Below are positions 1 to 5,680 of a stretch of DNA of 5,946 nt, piece by piece (the first letter of the stretch is position 1; each line of letters opens with the position of its first letter). The notes under the pieces were generated by a model. That model saw only the letters and a program-made list of their open reading frames with translations, did no database searches and was not told where the DNA came from. The stretch covers positions 1-5,946 of the forward strand of contig JAJZCX010000102.1 of NCBI GenBank assembly GCA_021851625.1. Direction: 5' to 3'. The position numbers were made by a program, and so were the translations under genes. This stretch comes from Acidobacteriota bacterium (GTDB lineage: Bacteria > Acidobacteriota > Terriglobia > Terriglobales > Acidobacteriaceae).

Positions 1-1543
1 GCAACAGCACCGGCAACTGCTCCTCCGGCACGGGCACGATGCCATCTTTTTCGCAGTACAGCATTGGAATCGGCGTGCCCCAATAGCGCTGGCGGCTGAC
101 GCCCCAATCCTTCAAGCGAAAGGTGATCTTCGCCTGGCCAAATCCGTTCTTCTGCGCGTGCGCAGCCATTGCATGCTGCGCCTCCTCGCAACCCATGCCG
201 CTAAATTCGCCCGAGTTAATCAGCAAGCTGTCCTCGGCCATGTAGGGCAACAGTGGCTCCTCATCGCCAGCCTGCGCGCTCGCATCCGCACTGGCATCCG
301 TGCGTCGCGGCAACACCACCACCTGCACATCCAGCTTGTACTTCTGCGCAAATTCATAATCGCGCTCGTCATGCGCAGGCACTGACATAATCGCGCCCGT
401 GCCATAATCCATCAGCACATAATTGGCTACCCACACCGGCACGCTCGCACCATTGAATGGATTCTTCGCATAGAAACCGGTGAAGACGCCCTGCTTTTCC
501 AGCGTGCCAAAGGCATCCTTTTCGCGCGCGGACTTCTGCTCCTCCACCATCGCTTGCACGGCACGCGCCAATGCAGGATCCTCCGCGGCCAACTGCGCCG
601 TCATCGGATGCTCCGGCGCCAGTTGCAGTGAGGTCGCTCCATAAATGGTGTCAATGCGCGTGGTGAACACGGTGACCGTCCCCGGCGACTGCTCCCACGC
701 ACGCGCCGTCAAATGCAGTTCGACTGGAGCATCGGCATCGTCTATCTTTTCCTTCGGCAACACCGCAAAATCCACCAGCGCGCCTTCGCTGCGACCGATC
801 CAGTTGCGCTGCATGGTGCGCACCTTCTCTGGCCAGCCTTCGAGCTGTTCCAGATCGCGCTGCAACGCATCGGCATATTCCGTCGTACGCAAAAACCATT
901 GCTCCAGATTGCGCTGCTCGACGAGCGTCTCCTCATGTCGCCAGCAGCAGCCATCCACCACCTGCTCGTTGGCCAATACCGTCGCGCACTCTGGGCACCA
1001 GTTCACCTTGCTCTGCTTGCGATAGGCCAAGCCGCGCTTGTACATCTGCAAAAAAAACCACTGGTTCCAGCGGTAGTACTCTGGCAGGCAGGTGGTCACC
1101 TCGCGCCGCCAGTCATAGCTGAAACCGACGCGCTGCATCTGCACGCGCATCGCGTCGATATTGGCCAGCGTCCACTCGCGCGGAGGCGTGTTGTTCTTCA
1201 GCGCAGCGTTCTCCGCAGGCAGACCAAAGGCATCCCAGCCCATCGGATGCAGCACGTTGTACCCGCGCATCCACATGTGCCGCGCCAGCGCATCGCCAAT
1301 GGAGTAATTGCGCACATGGCCCATGTGCAGCTTGCCCGACGGATACGGCAACATCTCCAACACGTAATACTTGGGCTTGCCACAGGCGGGCGGCTCGGCT
1401 GCGTACAACTCCGGCTGCGCAGCCCAGGCGGCCTGCCAACGCGGCTCAATCTCCGCAGGGTTGTAGCGCAACTCCTGCTGTGCAGGCGGCTCGGAGGCAG
1501 ACGACTTCGACGAACTGGAGGGGCTGCTGATCAACGCGGTCAT
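1..1543 (-). CDS. leuS: Leucyl-tRNA synthetase, N-terminal 514 residues (3' part outside window)
   Basis: Class I aminoacyl-tRNA synthetase that activates leucine with ATP and charges tRNA-Leu in the cytoplasm. Seen: the HIGH-type motif KLHMGHVRNY (residues 71-80); MGWDAFGLPAENAA (101-114), typical of the Leu/Ile/Val group; a Cys cluster in NWCPEC and GCCWRHEE (181-205) as in the bacterial LeuRS zinc-type insert; the CP1 editing domain with the Thr-rich TTRIDTIYGAT (294-304) and GTGAIMSVPAHDERD (381-395), whose Thr and Asp residues are those needed for proofreading in the family; and DWGVSRQRYWGTPIP (479-493) on re-entry to the catalytic core. The KMSKS loop, anticodon-binding and C-terminal domains lie beyond the left edge; E. 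coli LeuRS is about 860 residues, so roughly 60% is present. The ATG at 1543 is the only plausible start: upstream, in frame, there is no ATG/GTG/TTG before a TAG stop, and the next Met is residue 64. There is no clear Shine-Dalgarno sequence. A Ser-rich tail (residues 6-17) precedes the usual N-terminus, and an Ala/Asp-rich loop (415-429) interrupts the end of CP1; both look like tolerated surface insertions. Confidence 0.98.
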   Translation of the reverse strand, partial: MTALISSPSSSSKSSASEPPAQQELRYNPAEIEPRWQAAWAAQPELYAAEPPACGKPKYYVLEMLPYPSGKLHMGHVRNYSIGDALARHMWMRGYNVLHPMGWDAFGLPAENAALKNNTPPREWTLANIDAMRVQMQRVGFSYDWRREVTTCLPEYYRWNQWFFLQMYKRGLAYRKQSKVNWCPECATVLANEQVVDGCCWRHEETLVEQRNLEQWFLRTTEYADALQRDLEQLEGWPEKVRTMQRNWIGRSEGALVDFAVLPKEKIDDADAPVELHLTARAWEQSPGTVTVFTTRIDTIYGATSLQLAPEHPMTAQLAAEDPALARAVQAMVEEQKSAREKDAFGTLEKQGVFTGFYAKNPFNGASVPVWVANYVLMDYGTGAIMSVPAHDERDYEFAQKYKLDVQVVVLPRRTDASADASAQAGDEEPLLPYMAEDSLLINSGEFSGMGCEEAQHAMAAHAQKNGFGQAKITFRLKDWGVSRQRYWGTPIPMLYCEKDGIVPVPEEQLPVLL

Positions 1544-1552
1544 ACTGTCTTG

Positions 1553-1558
1553 ATTGTA
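1553..1558 (-). promoter_or_regulatory. Candidate -10 element for leuS
   Basis: On the minus strand TACAAT (5 of 6 matches to TATAAT) ends nine bases before the leuS ATG. Seventeen bases upstream is TGCGGT, a poor -35 match. If used, transcription would begin within a few bases of the start codon, which would fit the missing Shine-Dalgarno sequence and suggest a leaderless or near-leaderless mRNA. A single hexamer match is weak evidence. Confidence 0.25.
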
Positions 1559-1609
1559 ATGGCGTCCACGCTTACACCGCAGTCTCTACCGCGCGAGAGT
1601 GGTCCCACC

Positions 1610-1704
1610 ACGACAAACACACTGTCCTTCCGGGTGAAGACAACGCACTACACACTCTATCCTTCCGAACGAATACTCCGCACAACACATACTTTGTCAT
1701 TCCG
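1610..1704 (+). repeat. Three degenerate repeat ends at 35-37 base spacing
   Basis: The motif TCCTTCCG occurs at 1625-1632 and 1660-1667, and the variant TCATTCCG at 1697-1704, giving intervals of 35 and 37 bases. Each copy follows an A/C-rich run of the form ACACACT or ACACATACT. The third copy is the left end of the long inverted repeat at 1693-1810, so the first two look like truncated, diverged ends of the same family. A relaxed version (TTTTCATTCCAGTCGAGG) lies near 1854-1871. Confidence 0.5.
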
Positions 1705-1810
1705 AGCGGAGCGCAGCGTAGTCGAGGAATCTGCGGTTGGTTGTATGGAAGAAGAAACCGCAGATCCCTCCGCTGCGTCCGCCTATGCGGACTTCGGTCG
1801 GGATGACAAG
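1693..1810. repeat. Long imperfect inverted repeat 1 (GTCATTCCGAGCG type)
   Basis: The left arm starts TTTGTCATTCCGAGCGGAG and ends GAGGAATCTGCGGTT (1724-1738). The right arm is its approximate reverse complement: 1756-1770 pairs with 1724-1738 at 14 of 15 positions around a 17-base loop, and the reverse complement of 1792-1810 is CTTGTCATCCCGACCGAAG. The right arm also carries a nested palindrome, GTCCGCCTATGCGGAC (1777-1792), that is absent from the left arm. No T-run follows on either strand, so this is not a canonical terminator. It resembles the short dispersed palindromic repeats found in many bacterial genomes. Family membership is from memory; the pairing is seen directly. Confidence 0.85.
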
Positions 1811-1894
1811 GTGAAGTGGCTGCGCGCGTATCGACCACGCATCCACCACACACGTTTTCATTCCAGTCGAGGGGTACTCCTCAAAACCAAGAGA

Positions 1895-2003
1895 GTTATT
1901 CTGAACGAAGTCCGCATAGGCGGACTCAGTGAAGAATCCAGAGGGTAATGGCTGGATCGACGCAGCGTGGATTCTCTGGATTCTTCGCTGCGCTCAGAAT
2001 GAC
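1895..2003. repeat. Long imperfect inverted repeat 2 (GTCATTCTGAGCG type)
   Basis: GAAGAATCCAGAG (1931-1943) is a perfect 13-base reverse complement of CTCTGGATTCTTC (1974-1986). The outer ends GTTATTCTGAACG (1895-1907) and CGCTCAGAATGAC (1991-2003) also pair, with mismatches. The left arm contains the palindrome GTCCGCATAGGCGGAC (1910-1925), the exact reverse complement of the one in inverted repeat 1; here too the other arm lacks it. On the plus strand the element is followed by six T residues (2005-2010), giving it a terminator-like look in that direction, but no plus-strand gene reads into it. Confidence 0.85.
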
Positions 2004-2047
2004 GTTTTTTGTCGGAATGGGATGCCCGATAAAGCGGCGATTTCCAT

Positions 2048-2081
2048 CCCACTCAAGCCGCAAGAACACGGCTTGAATGGG
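2048..2081. repeat. Hairpin downstream of nfo (GCCCCATTCAAGCCG type)
   Basis: CCCACTCAAGCCG (2048-2060) pairs with CGGCTTGAATGGG (2069-2081) at 12 of 13 positions across an eight-base loop. It lies about 50 bases past the nfo stop codon on the minus strand. There is no U-tract after the stem in that direction, so intrinsic termination is doubtful, though the stem could block RNase decay of the nfo message. The minus-strand text GGTGCCCCATTCAAGCCG resembles a dispersed intergenic repeat that I recall from acidobacterial genomes; that link is unverified. Confidence 0.65.
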
Positions 2082-2129
2082 GCACCTACCCTTTTATGAT
2101 CCCGTGATCTTATAACGAGATGGATGCAA

Positions 2130-2999
2130 TTATTTTGCAAGTTTGAGCAGAGCCTGCACGTTGCGCTCTTCGTCACCGGGGGCATCGACCGGAGTTTCGG
2201 CGATAAAAGCCGCGTGGGCAAACTCCGCGCTGTGCAGCAGGCGGCGAAATGGTTCCAGGCCGATCTTTCCCTCGCCAATGTGTTCGTGACGATCCAATTT
2301 TGATCCGCGCGCGGCCTTGGCATCATTGCAGTGCCACACGCGCACAGTCTGTGTGCCAATGGTCTGCTGAATCTGGCGCATCGTCTCCGCATAGCCCGAT
2401 TCGCTCACAAGATCATAGCCAGAGACGTGCGTGTGGCATGTATCCAAACACGCGGCCACAGGCGCATGGGCACGCAGTCGCGCAATCAACTCCGCAACCT
2501 GCTCGAAGGAGCCGCCGAGAGAAAACTCCGCACCCGCCGTATTCTCAATCAAAATATGAAACTGCGTTTCCTGCCAAGGCAGGCCGTCGATGGCGCGCGC
2601 GATCGACTCCGCAGCCAAATCCAAACCCTGCTCGCGCGTCATGCCGCGGTAGGAGCCGGGATGCAACACCAGATACTCCGCGCCCAGCGTCAGCGCGCGT
2701 TCAATCTCGCCACGAAAGGCGGTGATGGATTTCTGGCGCACATCATCGGACTGGCTGCACACGTTGACCAGATAGCTGGTGTGGATGACCAGCGGGCCAA
2801 CGTTGTGCGCGGCGCGTGCGGCGCGTGTCTGTTCGCCTTGTGCGGCGGAAATCTTGGTTGCACGCCACATGCGCGGGCTGGCGGAAAAAATCTGGAGCGT
2901 GTTGGCGCCAAGGGTGGGTGCGTGCGCCACGGCTTTATCCACGCCACCGGTGGTGGAAAGATGAATGCCAATGCGGCGCGTTTGTGTTTGTGTGCTCAT
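2130..2999 (-). CDS. nfo: Endonuclease IV (deoxyribonuclease IV, AP endonuclease)
   Basis: Cuts the DNA backbone 5' to abasic sites in base excision repair and also removes blocked 3' ends; a trinuclear zinc TIM-barrel enzyme of the cytoplasm. Seen, numbering from the chosen Met (289 residues; E. coli Nfo is 285): IGIHLSTTGG at the N-terminus, HTSYLVN (His73), LHPGSY (His113), IENTAG (Glu152), CLDTCHTHVSGYD (Asp186, His189), VWHCNDAK (His223), LDRHEHIGEGKIG (Asp236, His238) and AETPVD (Glu268). These nine residues match the nine E. coli metal ligands with a steady offset (4, then 7 residues), so the active site is intact. The ATG at 2999 is preferred over an in-frame GTG at 3062 because the latter adds 21 residues unlike the family N-terminus. 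Neither start has a clear Shine-Dalgarno sequence. The gene stands alone, with gaps of 213 bases upstream and 586 downstream, so it probably has its own promoter, which I could not place with confidence. Confidence 0.97.
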   Translation of the reverse strand: MSTQTQTRRIGIHLSTTGGVDKAVAHAPTLGANTLQIFSASPRMWRATKISAAQGEQTRAARAAHNVGPLVIHTSYLVNVCSQSDDVRQKSITAFRGEIERALTLGAEYLVLHPGSYRGMTREQGLDLAAESIARAIDGLPWQETQFHILIENTAGAEFSLGGSFEQVAELIARLRAHAPVAACLDTCHTHVSGYDLVSESGYAETMRQIQQTIGTQTVRVWHCNDAKAARGSKLDRHEHIGEGKIGLEPFRRLLHSAEFAHAAFIAETPVDAPGDEERNVQALLKLAK

Positions 3000-3122
3000 G
3001 TGCAATTGAGCATAGCCGCTGACTGCTTTTGTGTCGAATGCCAAGCCAATATGGTTTTCCACTCACGGATGGTATGGCAAATAATATGTTCCCCTTCTGA
3101 GCGAAAATCCATTTCACATATA

Positions 3123-3192
3123 TTTTGTCATTCCGAGTCAATCAAGCAGTTGACCTGAACCCGGACGAACACAACCCGCTGTCCTTCGGTGG
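3123..3192. repeat. Decayed repeat fragments upstream of nfo
   Basis: TTTTGTCATTCCGAG (3123-3137) matches the left end of inverted repeat 1 (1693-1706) and then loses similarity. A second fragment at 3165-3192 contains CTGTCCTTCGG after an A/C-rich run and resembles 1610-1636 (CTGTCCTTCCGG). No opposing arms are visible, so these look like broken single ends. They lie between the permease stop codon and the nfo start, a 213-base gap that holds no other gene and no clear terminator. Confidence 0.5.
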
Positions 3193-3212
3193 CATCCATG
3201 GAATTCCTTAAC

Positions 3213-4871
3213 TTAATTCAAGCTCAAGGATATTATTTCTGGCGGATCAACTTCATCAAACTGCATCCGTGCTACAGGCCGAAAAACTTCCTTGGTGTGC
3301 CATCGTGCAACAGCAAGAGTCATGCTAAGAATCATGATGATTGCGCCATAGCCAAGTGGGTGATTGAACACCTGCATCTCCACCTTGGCTCCCGCGCTGA
3401 CCAAAGGAAGTAGAAGAAAGGCACAGGCCCAAAAAACGTATTGGAGATTTCCCTTTCCCGGCAAATATGCACAAGTAAAAGGAATCCTCTGGAAACCGAA
3501 GAGACAAGCTTCAATAAGGATCATCCCAAAAATCCCCAGGACGAGAAGGTGTTCTAGCGCTAGCCGCCAAGGCCAAAAGACAAAAAACAACACACTCGAA
3601 CCCAGCCAGACTGGCACCATGCCGAGCACACAGAACGCTCGTCTTGCAGATGCTAGATACACAGAGGGGGCGTGAAACTCCGTGATGCGGAATATCCAGT
3701 TGGCTTGCAATACAATCGGCATCGAGGACACAATGCGGATTCCGCCTATCGCGACACACATCATCAGAACACTTGCGGCAAGGAACGGAGCGGCTGCGAG
3801 GGAGGAAAGTCTTCCGCGCAAAGGTCCTTCGACGATGGAAAATATATTCACATATGCCAGGACGACGGCTAGCCCCACTCCGAAATAGAAGCTTAGAATT
3901 ACGCGATGATGGCGGCTACGGAGTAATGTTCGAAGACAAAATTGCGTGATAGCACCAGACAAAGAATGGGCGGGAAAGTTTGGGCATTTCACCACTCGGC
4001 TTTCCGGCACGATGTCCGGTGCTTCCACTATCTTTCGCATTGTGCGCAGATAAGAAAGCAGCAATGTAGTCGTTGCGCCCAGCACGGAAACTATCAGTGC
4101 CATCAGCGCACGCGACGCTAATGCGGCAAAGATTGGTTTGATTGATGCGCTGGATCCATTGAGCTGTTGAAAGAACCCAAAGAACCAGAATGTTGGGAGC
4201 CAATGAATGCGAGGATTGAGCAGGACGCTCTCTGTAACGGAAGTTGGCTCGACGAAGAACACGCATAGAAATAGGCAAAAAGTTGACACTTGAAGCAACG
4301 CGGAAACCCTCAAATATAGCTGGCGCGGTAGCATCTGCGATGCTATCCCTTGAAGTGTCAAAACCGAAAAGAACATAAACGCGGAGGCGGCAAACATCGT
4401 TATCCAATAGGCGATATATGACCGAATTGCTGATGCGGCAAACCCTGACGAAAACAGCAAAGGCCACGCGAGGCCAGTAAAAACATTCAATGAAACAATC
4501 GCTGCGCCGAGTGCGTAAGCCAGAGCCGCAAGCTTGGCGATGAATATTGTCGGCGTGGCAACTGGCAAAGGGGCCAGCACAAGGACATCCCTCTTGTCTG
4601 GAAAGATAGACTCCCAACTCAACACGGAGAATAGCCCCACCGTCAGCATGGATGTCTGGATGAATAAGTGCTCCATAATCCAGAGGTCTCGCTCATTCCA
4701 TCCCCCACCGCTGATGAGAAGTGGCAAACAAAACAGAAAACTTATCCCTGCGAGCAACGCGGCTAACTGTCCGAGTAACTTAGTTGTGTCTCCATTAGCA
4801 GAAAGCAGTTCAAGATCGACGACTCTCAACAGAAATACGCGGTATAAAACTCGAAACTGAAATACTTTCAT
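3213..4871 (-). CDS. Large ABC transporter permease, about 12 membrane segments
   Basis: Inner-membrane subunit that should pair with the ATPase encoded just upstream. The protein is 552 residues from the chosen start and strongly hydrophobic. By eye the membrane segments fall near residues 34-55, 68-86, 110-139, 151-174, 188-206, 250-274, 326-346, 359-381, 415-433, 438-460, 476-495 and 506-523; this is about twice the six of a standard ABC-2 permease, as if two halves were joined by a charged loop (about 276-320). Distinctive soluble motifs are WESIFPDKRDVLVLAPLPV (86-104), QANWIFRITE (389-398) and IPFTCAYLPGKGN (463-475). I associate these with an uncharacterised permease family common in Acidobacteriota. 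The substrate is unknown. Two in-frame ATGs lie at 4877 and 4871; AGGA (4879-4882) is one base from the first but seven from the second, so 4871 is favoured. Codon and base use is AT-richer than in nfo (42% GC at 4261-4320). The C-terminus is short, polar and acidic. Confidence 0.88.
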   Translation of the reverse strand: MKVFQFRVLYRVFLLRVVDLELLSANGDTTKLLGQLAALLAGISFLFCLPLLISGGGWNERDLWIMEHLFIQTSMLTVGLFSVLSWESIFPDKRDVLVLAPLPVATPTIFIAKLAALAYALGAAIVSLNVFTGLAWPLLFSSGFAASAIRSYIAYWITMFAASAFMFFSVLTLQGIASQMLPRQLYLRVSALLQVSTFCLFLCVFFVEPTSVTESVLLNPRIHWLPTFWFFGFFQQLNGSSASIKPIFAALASRALMALIVSVLGATTTLLLSYLRTMRKIVEAPDIVPESRVVKCPNFPAHSLSGAITQFCLRTLLRSRHHRVILSFYFGVGLAVVLAYVNIFSIVEGPLRGRLSSLAAAPFLAASVLMMCVAIGGIRIVSSMPIVLQANWIFRITEFHAPSVYLASARRAFCVLGMVPVWLGSSVLFFVFWPWRLALEHLLVLGIFGMILIEACLFGFQRIPFTCAYLPGKGNLQYVFWACAFLLLPLVSAGAKVEMQVFNHPLGYGAIIMILSMTLAVARWHTKEVFRPVARMQFDEVDPPEIISLSLN

Positions 4872-4878
4872 AATCATT

Positions 4879-4882
4879 TCCT
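4879..4882 (-). promoter_or_regulatory. Ribosome binding site of the permease, overlapping the ATPase stop
   Basis: On the minus strand the ATPase TAG stop (4883-4881) is part of ATAGGAA. AGGA lies seven bases before the ATG at 4871 and only one before the ATG at 4877. This decides the start in favour of 4871 and points to translational coupling of the two subunits. Confidence 0.6.
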
Positions 4883-5645
4883 ATGCTCGAATCAGGTCGG
4901 CAATTTGTCGCGAGAGTGCCCCAGCATCCTGCTCCACTGCGAGTTCGGAAAAGATTTCTTCCAAGGTGGACAATGACATGAGTGACTGTAGCCGTTCAAT
5001 TGAGTCGTCGGCTACGATCCTTCCGCGATGCAGAATCACAACATGGGAGCAAATTCGCTGCACGGTTTCGAGTTCATGAGAACTGAACAGAATCACTTTC
5101 CCGCGCGTGGCTAGCTCTTGAATCAAATGGCGCAGCACCAGAGCCGAACCTACATCAAGCCCGGAGAAAGGCTCGTCCAGCAGGATCAAATCGGGATTAT
5201 GGATCAGTGCGGCAGCCAGTAGAACCTTTTGGCGCATGCCTTTCGAGTAGGAGGAGATCGCCACATCACGGTCATCGTGAAGCGCTAGAAGATGGAGAAG
5301 TCCATCAATGCATTCGCCTGCTGACTTTAAGGGGAGATTTCGCAATTGAGCGACCATTTGCAAATATTCCAGACCGCTCAAATGCGTATAAAGATATGGC
5401 TCCTCAGGCACATACCCCATCCGCTGTTTGAAGGTCATAAGATCATTTTTGATGGCAATACCATCGAAAAAAATCTCGCCAGAATCCATCTCGATGAGAC
5501 CCGTAATCATTTTCATTGTTGTGGACTTACCGGATCCGTTGGCACCAAGGTATCCAGTAACCTCACCTGCACGGGCAACAAAGCTGATGGATTCAACTGC
5601 GGGGATACCGGAATATCGTTTTGTGACATTGCGAAGATCAAGCAC
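4881..5645 (-). CDS. ABC transporter ATP-binding protein (ABC-2 type)
   Basis: Cytoplasmic ATPase that should drive the adjacent permease. Its 254 residues contain one full nucleotide-binding domain: Walker A GANGSGKST (34-42), signature YSKGMRQK (133-140, in place of LSGGQ), Walker B LILLDEP (153-159, catalytic Glu158), D-loop SGLD (161-164) and switch His190 in SSHE. The Q-loop position reads GYVPEEPYLY (77-86), with Glu in place of Gln, a change common in ABC-2 and drug/lipid exporter ATPases. The tail motif LEEIFSELA (228-236) is typical of that group. These traits favour an exporter over an importer, and no solute-binding protein is present. The GTG start at 5645 is well supported by GAGGAG seven bases upstream. 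The gene lies 35 bases after the polyketide synthase stop, and its stop is nine bases ahead of the favoured permease start. GC is low for the region (45% at 5041-5100). The substrate cannot be read from the sequence. Confidence 0.95.
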   Translation of the reverse strand: MLDLRNVTKRYSGIPAVESISFVARAGEVTGYLGANGSGKSTTMKMITGLIEMDSGEIFFDGIAIKNDLMTFKQRMGYVPEEPYLYTHLSGLEYLQMVAQLRNLPLKSAGECIDGLLHLLALHDDRDVAISSYSKGMRQKVLLAAALIHNPDLILLDEPFSGLDVGSALVLRHLIQELATRGKVILFSSHELETVQRICSHVVILHRGRIVADDSIERLQSLMSLSTLEEIFSELAVEQDAGALSRQIADLIRA

Positions 5646-5652
5646 GTCAAAT

Positions 5653-5658
5653 CTCCTC
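5653..5658 (-). promoter_or_regulatory. Strong ribosome binding site of the ATPase gene
   Basis: GAGGAG within AGAGGAGA on the minus strand sits seven bases before the GTG start at 5645. It is the clearest Shine-Dalgarno sequence in the window and supports the choice of a GTG start. Confidence 0.85.
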
Positions 5659-5680
5659 TAAGGAAAGCCTGCACGCGGAA

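Larger units (their letters stand above)
1544..2129. other. Repeat-rich intergenic region between nfo and leuS
   Basis: This 586-base stretch has no credible gene. Short open frames here translate the repeats: on the minus strand one gives HSERSEESRE, a peptide that comes from reading the GTCATTCTGAGCG...GAAGAATC repeat and is a familiar annotation artefact. The region holds degenerate repeat ends (1610-1704), two long imperfect inverted repeats (1693-1810, 1895-2003), a separate hairpin (2048-2081) and the presumed leuS promoter at its left end. It behaves like a place where intergenic repeat copies have built up and decayed. Confidence 0.8.

Noticed and set aside
713..1948. A 411-codon plus-strand open frame opposite leuS
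   Set aside because: It lies mostly on the antisense of leuS, whose protein is unmistakable. The translation has no recognisable domain, is rich in His/Arg/Leu from GC-rich complement codons, and runs into the intergenic repeats.
1613..2003. CRISPR-like array
   Set aside because: The repeats are few, inverted and degenerate, with no identical direct repeats separated by unique spacers and no cas gene nearby.
1895..2010. Intrinsic terminator (long hairpin followed by six T residues on the plus strand)
   Set aside because: No plus-strand gene precedes it; both neighbours read on the minus strand, where no T-run follows the stem. The element is better explained as a dispersed repeat.
1858..2052. 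A small minus-strand frame giving HSERSEESRE, and a similar one at 1572-1853
   Set aside because: These are translations of the dispersed inverted repeats, a common annotation artefact, not proteins.
3000..3062. Extended endonuclease IV from a GTG at 3062
   Set aside because: The extra 21 residues have no counterpart at the family N-terminus, which normally begins a few residues before the IGxHxSxxGG motif. There is no Shine-Dalgarno sequence before the GTG.
2331..3158. A 275-codon plus-strand open frame opposite nfo
   Set aside because: It is antisense to a complete endonuclease IV with all nine ligands. The translation shows no family resemblance and has no ribosome binding site.
3195..3207. 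Overlapping small palindromes TCCATGGA and GGAATTCC after the permease gene
   Set aside because: Eight-base palindromes are expected by chance at this scale, and no T-run or longer stem makes them a terminator or operator.
3916..4617. A 233-codon minus-strand open frame in another frame of the permease gene
   Set aside because: It lies inside the permease gene. The permease frame gives continuous membrane segments and conserved-looking motifs, whereas this frame gives none.
5393..5422. Loss of the Q-loop glutamine in the ATPase (PEEP in place of a Gln-containing loop)
   Set aside because: Glu at this position is frequent in ABC-2 type exporter ATPases and all other motifs are intact, so it is not evidence of an inactive enzyme.
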